Positions 1-7,678 of a stretch of 64,000 nt of DNA are shown here, piece by piece. The stretch covers positions 3,047,001 to 3,111,000 of the forward strand of contig NZ_CP115160.1 of assembly GCF_027594545.1 (NCBI RefSeq). The letters run 5' to 3'. The notes beneath the pieces are model-generated. The model searched no databases. It was not told where the DNA came from and was given only the letters and a program-made list of their open reading frames with translations. The first letter of the stretch is position 1; each line of letters opens with the position of its first letter. Both the position numbers and the translations under genes were made by a program. The stretch comes from Algoriphagus sp. TR-M9. Lineage in GTDB: Bacteria > Bacteroidota > Bacteroidia > Cytophagales > Cyclobacteriaceae.

Positions 1-68
1 ATCATGCCTGCCGCAAACCTGTGAGCAATTATGAAGAAGCGATTTCACAACTTCCCTATTTAGCTTAA
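1..68 (+). CDS. C-terminal tail of an unidentified gene, cut by the window start
   Basis: The frame starting at base 3 stays open for 21 codons and ends at TAA 66-68, three bases before the TTG start of priA. The tail ends in Leu-Pro-Tyr-Leu-Ala and has no recognisable motif. The tight spacing to priA suggests a shared transcript, and TAA lies in the priA frame, which also fixes the upstream limit of priA. It could be a chance open stretch, since only about 20 residues are visible. No function can be assigned. Confidence 0.4.
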   Translation, partial: HACRKPVSNYEEAISQLPYLA

Positions 69-71
69 TCC

Positions 72-2591
72 TTGGAAAGCCTTTTTTCAGATCAAGATTT
101 ATATCCTTCTGGAAGCGGAAATAATTTCGCAGATATCATTCTGCCCGTTCCTATCCCGCGGATGTTTACTTATAGCATCCCCTATTCCATGCAGTCCGAG
201 ATTAACCTAGGCTCCAGAGTAATTGTGCAGTTTGGGAAGAAAAAAGTCCTTACGGGAATCATAGGGAAAGTTCACAATAAACCTCCGCAGGCCTATCAAG
301 CAAAGCCAATTCTGGAAGTTTTGGACGATTCCCCCAGCGTGAACCCACTTCAGATCCGTTTCTGGGTATGGATGGCTGAGTATTACTTCTGTCATATCGG
401 GGAAGTGATGCATGCAGCGTTGCCAACTGGGTTAAGATTGAGTAGCGAAAGTAAAGTGCAGCTCAACCCGAATTTCAATAGAGAGGAGAGCAAATACCCC
501 TTGGATGCTCGGGAAATCTTGATTTTGGATGCATTGGATAACCAACCTGAGCTTTCATACGAGGACTGCGAAAAGGTGCTTTCCATTAAAAGCATTCACC
601 CCATCCTGAAGAGTCTGGTCAAAAAAGAAGCGATTCTGATTTTTGAAAAAGTACAGGAAAAATATACTCCAAAGGTAGAAACAAGAATTCGACTGACCCC
701 TGAAATTGCTACCAGTAAAAATGCCTTGCAGGAAGTTTTTGATAGCCTGGCAGGCAAAGCGAAACAGGAATCAGTCTTACTGAAATACCTACGTGACGTC
801 CCAGTCTTGCAAAAACCCCAATCCAATGAAAAAGGGTTGGACAAGGCTACGCTTTTAGAAGAAGGAGACTCAGAAAGTTCTGTAAAAACGCTGATCAAAA
901 ACGGCATCTTCGAATCTTTCAAAGTGGTGGTGAACAGACTTGCCGAGGAAGAACCAGAGTCCGAACCGGCTGTCCTTTCCACCAGTCAGCAAGCCGCTTT
1001 CGAAGAGATCAAGCATCAGTTTGAAAGCAAGCAAACGGTACTTCTTCATGGAGTAACAGGCAGTGGAAAAACTGAGATTTACATTCAGATGATCCGGGAA
1101 GTGTTGGATTCAGGTTCTCAGGTTTTGCTACTATTGCCTGAAATAGCCCTTACCACACAGATTGTAAGCAGGCTGAAGAAAGTATTTGGAAGCCAAATGG
1201 GTGTGTATCACTCCAAGTATTCTGACAATGAGCGCGTGGAAGTTTGGAATGGTGTATTAAGTGGAAGGTTTTCATTCGTGGTTGGAGTTCGATCATCCAT
1301 CTTTTTGCCTTTTGATAGTTTAGGGCTAATCATCGTGGATGAAGAACATGAGTCTAGCTACAAGCAGTTTGATCCGGCACCACGGTTTCAAGCAAGAGAT
1401 TCGGCTATTATGCTGGCCTATTTCCATCAGGCAAGGACATTATTGGGTTCCGCCACACCTTCATTTGAATCCTATTTCAATGCCAGCCAAGGCAAATTCG
1501 GCTACGTGGAGTTGACCCACCGCTTTGGAGATGCGAGCATGCCACAATTCCATTTGGCAGATTTGGCTGCAGACAAGCGCAAAAACTTACTAAAACTTGA
1601 TACCAGCAGAATTCTCAGAGAGAAAATCCAGGATGCACTTGCCAAGCAAGAGCAGGTCTTGATTTTCCAAAACCGTCGTGGATATTCCCCATACATACAA
1701 TGTGAGGATTGCGGCTGGACTGGGCAATGCGTGCAATGCGATGTTAGTCTCACTTACCATCAGTTTTCCGAAGAGCTCCGCTGCCATTATTGTGGTTATA
1801 AGGAAAAATCACCCAGCTCATGCCCCGCTTGTGGAAGCACCCAATTGACCACGATGGGAATGGGAACAGAGCGGATCGAGGAATCTTTGAGTTTGCTTTT
1901 CCCAGAAGCTAGAATTGGCAGAATGGATCTGGACACGACTAGAAACAAGCATGGATACCAGCGCTTATTGGATGAATTTGGGTCTGGAAATCTGGATATT
2001 TTGGTAGGTACACAGATGATCACCAAAGGACTGGACTTTGGGCGTGTGACTGTAGTTGGGATTTGGGACGGAGATCGAATATTGAATTTCCCCGATTTCC
2101 GTGCTGGAGAAAGAGCCTATCAGCAAATCACTCAAGTTGCAGGTCGCGCAGGACGGAGAGAAGCGCAGGGACAGGTGATTTTGCAAACTAGAGATCCAGA
2201 AACCCAGATGTACGCTCAGGTAATTAAAGGGGACTATTTTGAATTTTTCAATCATGAGATTCATGACCGGAAGAAGTTTTACTATCCACCTTTTGTGAAA
2301 TTGGTAAAGATCACAACGCGGCATACGGACTTTAAAATAGCTGAAAAAGCTGCGCTGAATCTCCATCATGGGATGGCCGAGATTCCAATTAAGAAAATCG
2401 TCCTTGGGCCGGAGAAAGGCATCATTGCCAGAATCAAAAATCAATATCAGTTTGAGAGTTTGATCAAATTGGACCGCTCAGGAAATACGCCAGTTATCTT
2501 CAAAGAGCACCTATGGAAAATCACTGAAGAGCTCAAATCCAGACCTGAATTTCGCTCGGTGCGCTTTGTGGTGGATGTAGATCCTTCCTAA
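72..2591 (+). CDS. priA: Primosomal protein N' (replication restart helicase PriA)
   Basis: PriA is a cytosolic 3'-to-5' DNA helicase that recognises abandoned forks and reloads the replisome. The N-terminus carries the 3'-end-binding domain signature (ILPVPIPRMFTYSIP, from about residue 23). Walker A (GVTGSGKT) lies near residue 327 and the DEEH box near 422. The paired zinc-binding region with CxxC motifs spans about residues 543-592, followed by the helicase C lobe with QVAGRAGR. At 839 residues it is of typical Bacteroidota length. The only start upstream of the conserved domain is TTG at 72, because an in-frame TAA sits at 66-68 and the first ATG falls inside the domain. It converges on a DUF819 gene 22 bases downstream, with no clear terminator between them. 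Confidence 0.97.
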   Translation: MESLFSDQDLYPSGSGNNFADIILPVPIPRMFTYSIPYSMQSEINLGSRVIVQFGKKKVLTGIIGKVHNKPPQAYQAKPILEVLDDSPSVNPLQIRFWVWMAEYYFCHIGEVMHAALPTGLRLSSESKVQLNPNFNREESKYPLDAREILILDALDNQPELSYEDCEKVLSIKSIHPILKSLVKKEAILIFEKVQEKYTPKVETRIRLTPEIATSKNALQEVFDSLAGKAKQESVLLKYLRDVPVLQKPQSNEKGLDKATLLEEGDSESSVKTLIKNGIFESFKVVVNRLAEEEPESEPAVLSTSQQAAFEEIKHQFESKQTVLLHGVTGSGKTEIYIQMIREVLDSGSQVLLLLPEIALTTQIVSRLKKVFGSQMGVYHSKYSDNERVEVWNGVLSGRFSFVVGVRSSIFLPFDSLGLIIVDEEHESSYKQFDPAPRFQARDSAIMLAYFHQARTLLGSATPSFESYFNASQGKFGYVELTHRFGDASMPQFHLADLAADKRKNLLKLDTSRILREKIQDALAKQEQVLIFQNRRGYSPYIQCEDCGWTGQCVQCDVSLTYHQFSEELRCHYCGYKEKSPSSCPACGSTQLTTMGMGTERIEESLSLLFPEARIGRMDLDTTRNKHGYQRLLDEFGSGNLDILVGTQMITKGLDFGRVTVVGIWDGDRILNFPDFRAGERAYQQITQVAGRAGRREAQGQVILQTRDPETQMYAQVIKGDYFEFFNHEIHDRKKFYYPPFVKLVKITTRHTDFKIAEKAALNLHHGMAEIPIKKIVLGPEKGIIARIKNQYQFESLIKLDRSGNTPVIFKEHLWKITEELKSRPEFRSVRFVVDVDPS

Positions 2592-2613
2592 ATCTTTCCT
2601 GTATCAAGGCTAA

Positions 2614-3783
2614 TCAGCCCAGCATCCCTGCCACCATAAATCCTGCATAAGTACCGAGGGCATTGCCTAGGCTACCCACCAAAACTCCCGGGATCAATAA
2701 ATCCGGCCTTTCTAAACTTTCAGCCGCAGCCAGAGCGGTGGTATTGCCGCCTACATTTGCCTGGGAAGCCACCGCTATTATGTCCCAATCCATTCGGAGT
2801 AAAGCTCCAATCCCAAAAATCACAAATCCATGCACCAGTACCATAATCACCACAAACCAGATCAAAGTCCCCGCCACTTCACCTAGGGAAGTGATGGTTT
2901 TCAAATCACAGAGTGTTCCCACGGTAGCTAAAAAAATCAATATGATAAAAAACCCGAGAGTATGTGCTCCTTTCAAGTGCTTCACCACAGGAATCTGCGC
3001 CAAAATCAGGGCTATGGTAGTCAGCGTAAGTATTTCAGGTATGGATGGAAGCCATGTACTAAGCAGTTTGGAGAAAGCCATGGCCAGCAGCGCCAATCCA
3101 AAAATCCCTACCAAACTCTGAATATTAATTGGTTCATTACTTTTCATAGCTTTTGCGAAGCTGGGATCTGGAAGTCTTTTTTTCCTGGGGTAAATTTTCT
3201 GAAGATATTTAGGCAAAATCAATGTAGCAATGATCCAAGGTGTGCCGATCAAATTATCCACCACTGTGGTTGCAGCAAATAAATCCGCGTGTTCATTCAC
3301 TTGATAGTTCAAGGCAATTGCATTGAAATTTATACTTCCTCCGATGTAGGTACCCGTGTACATTCCTGCCACGGCATGGGCCAGAGGACCAATCAAAACC
3401 GCGGGCTGCACCAAATTCCAAGCGACAAAAACCCCGATCAAAGTCCCTGTAGCTCCTATGCAAAACATCTGCAGAATAGGCGCACCTGCATGTTTCAGGC
3501 TTCTGAGATCTACCTCCAGTAGTGCTATAAAAATCCCCATAGGAGCCAAATACACAAATACAGAGGCGTAAACTGAATGACCCTGAGTAGCCGTGGGAAT
3601 CAGGCCGGTATTAGCTGCCACAGCAGTCATCAGAATCACTAGAATCGGCGATCCCACAGTCCTCCATCCTTTCTTTGTTCCTAGCCAAACTGCTAAAAAC
3701 ACGAACATGCAGAGCATCCCGCTGACATATAAAGGGGCTTGGGTCCAAGTCATTGGGGAAATTAGCCAAAAATCCCTTGCCAT
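2614..3783 (-). CDS. DUF819 family integral membrane protein
   Basis: A 389-residue polytopic inner-membrane protein with about ten hydrophobic segments that matches the DUF819 (YjcL-like) family. Visible family features are the Gly-rich stretch TYIGGSINFNAIAL (about residues 145-158) and a C-terminal SQANVGGNTTALAAAE segment, both resembling the discontinuous helices of substrate-binding sites in transporters. The substrate is unknown for the family. The gene faces priA tail to tail and is divergent from the VOC lipoprotein gene at 3879. The ATG start at 3783 is the first in frame and precedes a hydrophobic helix; a second Met at residue 11 is an alternative. The transporter role is inference from topology. 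Confidence 0.85.
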   Translation of the reverse strand: MARDFWLISPMTWTQAPLYVSGMLCMFVFLAVWLGTKKGWRTVGSPILVILMTAVAANTGLIPTATQGHSVYASVFVYLAPMGIFIALLEVDLRSLKHAGAPILQMFCIGATGTLIGVFVAWNLVQPAVLIGPLAHAVAGMYTGTYIGGSINFNAIALNYQVNEHADLFAATTVVDNLIGTPWIIATLILPKYLQKIYPRKKRLPDPSFAKAMKSNEPINIQSLVGIFGLALLAMAFSKLLSTWLPSIPEILTLTTIALILAQIPVVKHLKGAHTLGFFIILIFLATVGTLCDLKTITSLGEVAGTLIWFVVIMVLVHGFVIFGIGALLRMDWDIIAVASQANVGGNTTALAAAESLERPDLLIPGVLVGSLGNALGTYAGFMVAGMLG

Positions 3784-3878
3784 AGTACCTTACATTCAGG
3801 TTCCTTAAATCCCATTGAGGCTTAAAACTCTTTCAAAATTGACTAACTTATGCCCTCACTTCTTTTTAAAGCTTACTG

Positions 3879-4721
3879 ATGAAAAAAATCTTTACACTAA
3901 TTGCATTAGCATGTATGGGTTATGCCTGTACGCCAGGGGCTACCCCACCTATCGCTTCCCAAATCGGTGAAACGAATTACACGCCCGGCAGAGTCGTTTG
4001 GCACGATTTAGCCTCACCAAATCCAGAGGCCTCAGCAGCATTTTATGAATCTGTTTTTGGGTGGACCACCGTCCCCTATGGTGAGGACGAAAAAATGGTT
4101 TGGATTTTCAAAAAAGAGGACAAACCAGTCGCACTAATGGCATACTATCAAACTGAGAATAATTCCGGAGAGTGGATTGGAGCCATTTCTGTCCCTGATG
4201 TGAGTGCCTCTACCCAAAAGGCCAAAAACCAAGGAGCTAAAGTCCTTAAAAAGGCAATGGAAGTGGACAATCGGGGCACCATTTCATTCATCCAGGATCC
4301 CCAAGGAGCCCATATCTCTCTGGTAAAACTAGCCAATGGTGACCCAGAACCGACTTTAGCCGAGATAAACACCTTTTTAGGCCAAGAACTTTGGTCCAAT
4401 GATACGGACGATTCCGAATCCTTCTATTCCAACGTAGTGGGCTATACTTCAGAAGAAACAGACAACCAAAAAGTACCCTATACCATTTTCAAAATGGGAG
4501 ACTTGAACTGTGCAGGAATGCTAAAAAACCCTGCCCCAACCGTCCGCTCTCACTGGGTTCCTTATCTACGAGTGGCTGATTTGGGCGAAACCATCGCAAA
4601 AGCAACACGAGCTGGCGGAAAAGTATTGATAGAGCCAAATCCTGAAATCAGAAATGGTAATGTCGCGCTTTTGATGGATCCTACAGGCGCTCCTTTAGCA
4701 GTCCAAGTTTATAACCCCTAA
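3879..4721 (+). CDS. Exported lipoprotein with two VOC (glyoxalase-like) domains
   Basis: A 280-residue protein starting with a lipoprotein signal peptide whose lipobox ends Met-Gly-Tyr-Ala-Cys17. Two vicinal-oxygen-chelate modules follow, about residues 36-153 (VVWHDLASPNPEASAAFYESVFGW type) and 163-278 (ELWSNDTDDSESFYSNVVGY). This tandem arrangement is known from proteins annotated as glyoxalase/bleomycin-resistance-like, but most VOC proteins are cytosolic. The first domain keeps a His at the usual first metal-ligand position (WHDL) and a C-terminal His (HISLV). The second lacks the matching His, so at most one domain may bind metal. A 59-residue lipoprotein gene follows 12 bases downstream. 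The substrate is unknown. Confidence 0.88.
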   Translation: MKKIFTLIALACMGYACTPGATPPIASQIGETNYTPGRVVWHDLASPNPEASAAFYESVFGWTTVPYGEDEKMVWIFKKEDKPVALMAYYQTENNSGEWIGAISVPDVSASTQKAKNQGAKVLKKAMEVDNRGTISFIQDPQGAHISLVKLANGDPEPTLAEINTFLGQELWSNDTDDSESFYSNVVGYTSEETDNQKVPYTIFKMGDLNCAGMLKNPAPTVRSHWVPYLRVADLGETIAKATRAGGKVLIEPNPEIRNGNVALLMDPTGAPLAVQVYNP

Positions 4722-4733
4722 TTATACATCGCA

Positions 4734-4913
4734 ATGAAAAAGAAATTATTAGTATTCGGTCTGGTCATATTCACATCCATGCTCCTTACAGCCTGTGCCA
4801 ATATGTATGTCTCGGGCGGTGTAGGTATGAGCTACTATGGTGGCCCCTATGGTGGTTATGGATTTTCTCCCCAAATCAATGTTGGGATGTACGGTGGCGG
4901 TATGCGCTGGTAA
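4734..4913 (+). CDS. Small Gly/Tyr-rich lipoprotein, 59 residues
   Basis: A short gene running from ATG 4734 to TAA 4911-4913. It encodes a lysine-rich N-terminus, a hydrophobic helix and a lipobox Leu-Thr-Ala-Cys21, giving a mature peptide of only 39 residues dominated by Gly, Tyr and Met (VGMSYYGGPYGGYG). It starts 12 bases after the VOC lipoprotein stop and so is probably cotranscribed with it. The lipobox and the open frame are seen directly. Location in the outer membrane or periplasm is inferred, and no function is known. Such small GGY-type lipoproteins are easily missed by gene callers. Confidence 0.72.
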   Translation: MKKKLLVFGLVIFTSMLLTACANMYVSGGVGMSYYGGPYGGYGFSPQINVGMYGGGMRW

Positions 4914-4930
4914 TGTACAAAAGGATAGAA

Positions 4931-4986
4931 TTGATGGATGTGAAAAAGCTATATACCTTTCAGAGTTGCTTTTTTACATCCATTGA
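4931..4986. repeat. Imperfect inverted repeat spanning the aminotransferase stop codon
   Basis: Bases 4934-4949 and 4968-4983 form a 16-base stem with a single non-Watson-Crick position and an 18-base loop. The right arm lies inside the last codons of the minus-strand aminotransferase gene. The A/T run sits inside the stem rather than after it, so this is not a textbook terminator. It may still end transcription between the converging genes. Confidence 0.5.
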
Positions 4987-6075
4987 TTTTTGATTGAAAA
5001 ACTCCTTCACTTTCGAAATTACATAGTCCACCTCTTCCGTTTTGAGCCAAGGGTTCAAAGGCAGAGAAAGCCCATTCTGGCTGAGTTTTCTAGCTTTCGC
5101 AAAATCTCCTTTACACTCGTAAGACTGCATATCAGGCAAAATTTTCGGGTAATGAATGGCAGTTCCTATTTCATGCTTCGCGAGAAAACTTTTCAATTCA
5201 TCTCGAAATAAGGTTTGAACCACAAAAAGGTGGCCATTGTGGGAAGACTCCATTACACCTGAAGGCAATTTCAGCTCCGCAATAGCCCCCAAGCCATCGA
5301 GGTACTGTGCAGCAAGTTGTTTCCTGCGCTGCTGAAGGTTGGTAAATTCCTGAAGGAAAACATTTAAAAACCCGGCTTGTACACTGTCCATTCTGCTATT
5401 CCTACCTACTTCTACGTGTTCATCACGCACCACCTGCCCATGGTTTAGCAGTCTTCGAATCCGCTCATTGAGCAAGTCCGAATCAGTCAAACACATTCCC
5501 GCTTCACCCAGGGCTCCCAGATTTTTGGTAGGATAAAAACTCAGACAACCCACATCACCGAAAGTGCCTGCCGCTTTGCCAGCTGCAAAGGAACCAAAGC
5601 TCTGGGCAGCATCTTCGATTACATACAGCTTGTGATTTTTTGCCTGAAACAGCAGGGACTCCATATCCTGCATTTTCCCATAGAGATGAACCGGGATCAC
5701 AGCCTTGGTACGTTCTGTAATGGCTTTTCCCCAGTCTGCTGCCAGCAAACCATCCTCATCTGTATCCCAAAAAACAGGTTTTGCCCCGACGACTTTCACG
5801 ACTTCCGCAGTAGATACCCAGGTCAGTGCCGGAACAATGACCTCGTCACCGGAACCAACATCCAGCGCGCGCAAAGCCAATTCAAGCGCGTCAGTCCCAT
5901 TGGCGCAGGCTATGGAATAGGGAGAAGCAAGGTATCTTGAGACATGACTCTCCAATAATCTCAGCTCTTCTCCACCAGAAAAAACCCCTGCATCAAGCAT
6001 GGTCGCAAATTTGGATTTCAACGCATCCTTTAATCCTTCATCTATTCTTTTGAGATCAAGAAACGAAACCTTCAT
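4960..6075 (-). CDS. DegT/DnrJ/EryC1/StrS-type PLP-dependent sugar aminotransferase
   Basis: A 371-residue fold-type I aminotransferase that normally converts a nucleotide-linked keto-sugar into an amino-sugar for surface glycans. The family layout is intact: ANGTDALELAL near residues 58-68 for phosphate binding, Asp155 in IEDAAQ to hold the pyridine nitrogen, and the Schiff-base Lys184 in SFYPTKNLGALGEAG. The gene starts 20 bases inside the end of the glycosyltransferase gene upstream, so the two are translationally coupled and probably serve one surface polysaccharide. The exact sugar substrate cannot be read from sequence. The ATG at 6075 gives the usual VSFLDLKR opening. Confidence 0.93.
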   Translation of the reverse strand: MKVSFLDLKRIDEGLKDALKSKFATMLDAGVFSGGEELRLLESHVSRYLASPYSIACANGTDALELALRALDVGSGDEVIVPALTWVSTAEVVKVVGAKPVFWDTDEDGLLAADWGKAITERTKAVIPVHLYGKMQDMESLLFQAKNHKLYVIEDAAQSFGSFAAGKAAGTFGDVGCLSFYPTKNLGALGEAGMCLTDSDLLNERIRRLLNHGQVVRDEHVEVGRNSRMDSVQAGFLNVFLQEFTNLQQRRKQLAAQYLDGLGAIAELKLPSGVMESSHNGHLFVVQTLFRDELKSFLAKHEIGTAIHYPKILPDMQSYECKGDFAKARKLSQNGLSLPLNPWLKTEEVDYVISKVKEFFNQKSMDVKKQL

Positions 6076-7345
6076 CCAGTAATTTAGCCAATTGAAAACT
6101 TAGATTTTTTCTCGAATACTGGGCTGTCGATGAGTTTGCCTCTGAATTGCCACTCTGCTCAAACAGCTTTCTCAAAGCAACCTGAATCGCTACATGGTCG
6201 GAGTGATCCAAAACCATCCCGGCTCCTGCTTGTCCCAAAATCTTTGCAGAATCCCCTTCAGGATCTCCCAAAGCCAAAACAGGCAACTGGGTAGCCATAT
6301 ATTCAAAGAGTTTGCCGGGGATATTACCTTTGGCATTTTTGGTATTGGTGAGTATCAAAGCCAAGGCATCTGCTTGGGCGTAAAAGTTAAAAACCTCCTG
6401 ATGAGTAACATACCCTGCAAATTTCACATGGGAAGAAAGCCAGGAATCCGAAGCTATTTCCGCTCGAACCTGATCACTCACTCTTCCCACAAAAGTAAAT
6501 TTAACCTCCTCTTTTTCCTCTGAAAATTCCTCCCGCATGGCTTTCAGAAGTGGCATAGGATTACGGATAGAATCAATAATCCCCGTATATACTAAATGTA
6601 ACTTACCACTGGATTTTTCCTTGGGCTGAAATGCAGAAGGCATATCTGCCGGATCAAAACCATTTGTAAGCAAGTGGATTTTCCGCCCTGCCAATTGCTT
6701 CAAATCCTGCTGGAAAGTGGGTGAAATAGTGGTCACTACATCGGCTTCCCTCAGCACTGAATCCTCAAGTTGCTTGTGCTTTTTCCGCACGTAATTTTGC
6801 ATGGGAAGCTTGTCTAGAAACTCCCATTGTGACCAGGGATCTCTGAAGTCAGCCAGCCAAAAAACGCCTGTTTTTCGCTTCAGACTCCGCCCGATCAAAT
6901 GCATAGAATGTGGCGGCCCCGTGGTGATCACTGCGTCAAACTGACCTTTGTTCACTAGGTCTGTCAGGAATTTCACCGAAGGTTTCACCCAAAAAACACG
7001 GGGATCTGGAATCATTAAATTCGACCGAAGCCAGATGGCGGCCCGCTCGATGAAGTTTTGCTCTTTTTGCTCCAGCACTCGCCCAGGATGGGATTGCTTT
7101 TTTCCCCGCAGCTTATCCAGCAATTGGTAAGGCTCCCAAATCGGGAATTTCATTACTTCCAACTGTGGCGAAACTTCCGCCTCCAAACTTTCATCCCTCA
7201 GGTCAAAATCTGGATTTTCAGGAGTAAAAACCACTGGTTCCCAACCTGCCTCAGGCAGGTATTTGGCGAATTTCAGCCAGCGCTGTACTCCTGAGCCTCC
7301 ACTCGGAGGCCAATAGTAGGTGATGATCAGAACTCGTTTTTTCAT
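6056..7345 (-). CDS. Glycosyltransferase, GT4-like (GT-B fold)
   Basis: A 429-residue cytosolic glycosyltransferase. The N-terminal half begins with the Gly-rich acceptor-side loop of GT4 enzymes in Bacteroidota (YYWPPSGGSGVQRWLKFAKYL). The C-terminal half carries the donor-side signature: LVYTGIIDS near 273, KFTFVGRVSD, then GKLFEYMATQLPVLALG with the Glu that holds the nucleotide-sugar. It overlaps the sugar aminotransferase gene by 20 bases, giving a two-gene glycan operon. Donor and acceptor are unknown. The ATG at 7345 starts immediately before the first beta strand, as is usual for the family. Confidence 0.9.
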   Translation of the reverse strand: MKKRVLIITYYWPPSGGSGVQRWLKFAKYLPEAGWEPVVFTPENPDFDLRDESLEAEVSPQLEVMKFPIWEPYQLLDKLRGKKQSHPGRVLEQKEQNFIERAAIWLRSNLMIPDPRVFWVKPSVKFLTDLVNKGQFDAVITTGPPHSMHLIGRSLKRKTGVFWLADFRDPWSQWEFLDKLPMQNYVRKKHKQLEDSVLREADVVTTISPTFQQDLKQLAGRKIHLLTNGFDPADMPSAFQPKEKSSGKLHLVYTGIIDSIRNPMPLLKAMREEFSEEKEEVKFTFVGRVSDQVRAEIASDSWLSSHVKFAGYVTHQEVFNFYAQADALALILTNTKNAKGNIPGKLFEYMATQLPVLALGDPEGDSAKILGQAGAGMVLDHSDHVAIQVALRKLFEQSGNSEANSSTAQYSRKNLSFQLAKLLDEGFVS

Positions 7346-7349
7346 AAGT

Positions 7350-7382
7350 GTACCATGTCCTAAGTCTTAAGTACCAAGTAGC
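7350..7382. repeat. Degenerate short tandem repeat (TACTTGG/ACTTAGG-type units)
   Basis: Read on the minus strand, this stretch is a run of 6-8-base units of the form TACTTGG, TACTTAAG, ACTTAGG, ACATGG. A related pair, agtccaa and ttggact, forms a 7-base inverted repeat further along the same gap, in the 7540-7560 region. It is noncoding. The rest of the 333-base gap (7346-7678) holds no gene that I can support, only the icd terminator. Confidence 0.45.
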
Positions 7383-7615
7383 TGGCCATAAAATTAAAAA
7401 TATGTAAAAACATAAGTTCGCATGCTCAGTTTTCACTCGATCAAGGGCACAATTCTTCCGACTCAAGTCTATTTCTCTGCAACCTTCAAGCTGTCTCTAT
7501 TTGATCGATAGAAGTTGGAAGATTTCACTTTTGTAAGTCCAACTCTTGAGACTTGGACTGCCCTCAGTTTCATTAGGCTGTGCGCTTTGTGTCCCACGCT
7601 GCGACCTTGGAGGTT

Positions 7616-7644
7616 AAAAAAAGGGAGCAGGTCACCCCACTCCC
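7616..7644 (-). terminator. Rho-independent terminator of icd
   Basis: On the minus strand, GGGAG (7644-7640) pairs with CTCCC (7627-7623) around a 12-base loop and is followed directly by seven T (7622-7616). It lies 34 bases beyond the icd stop codon. Confidence 0.75.
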
Positions 7645-7678
7645 ATATTAACTTTCAAGGTTGAATTCTCAAATTGCT

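Noticed and set aside
1965..2444. Long antisense open frame (159 codons) within priA
   Set aside because: It is a shadow of a conserved coding region and has no recognisable domain.
7251..7466. Open frame upstream of the GT4 gene on the minus strand
   Set aside because: It runs in another frame through the 5' end of the glycosyltransferase gene and has no domain, signal or conserved pattern.
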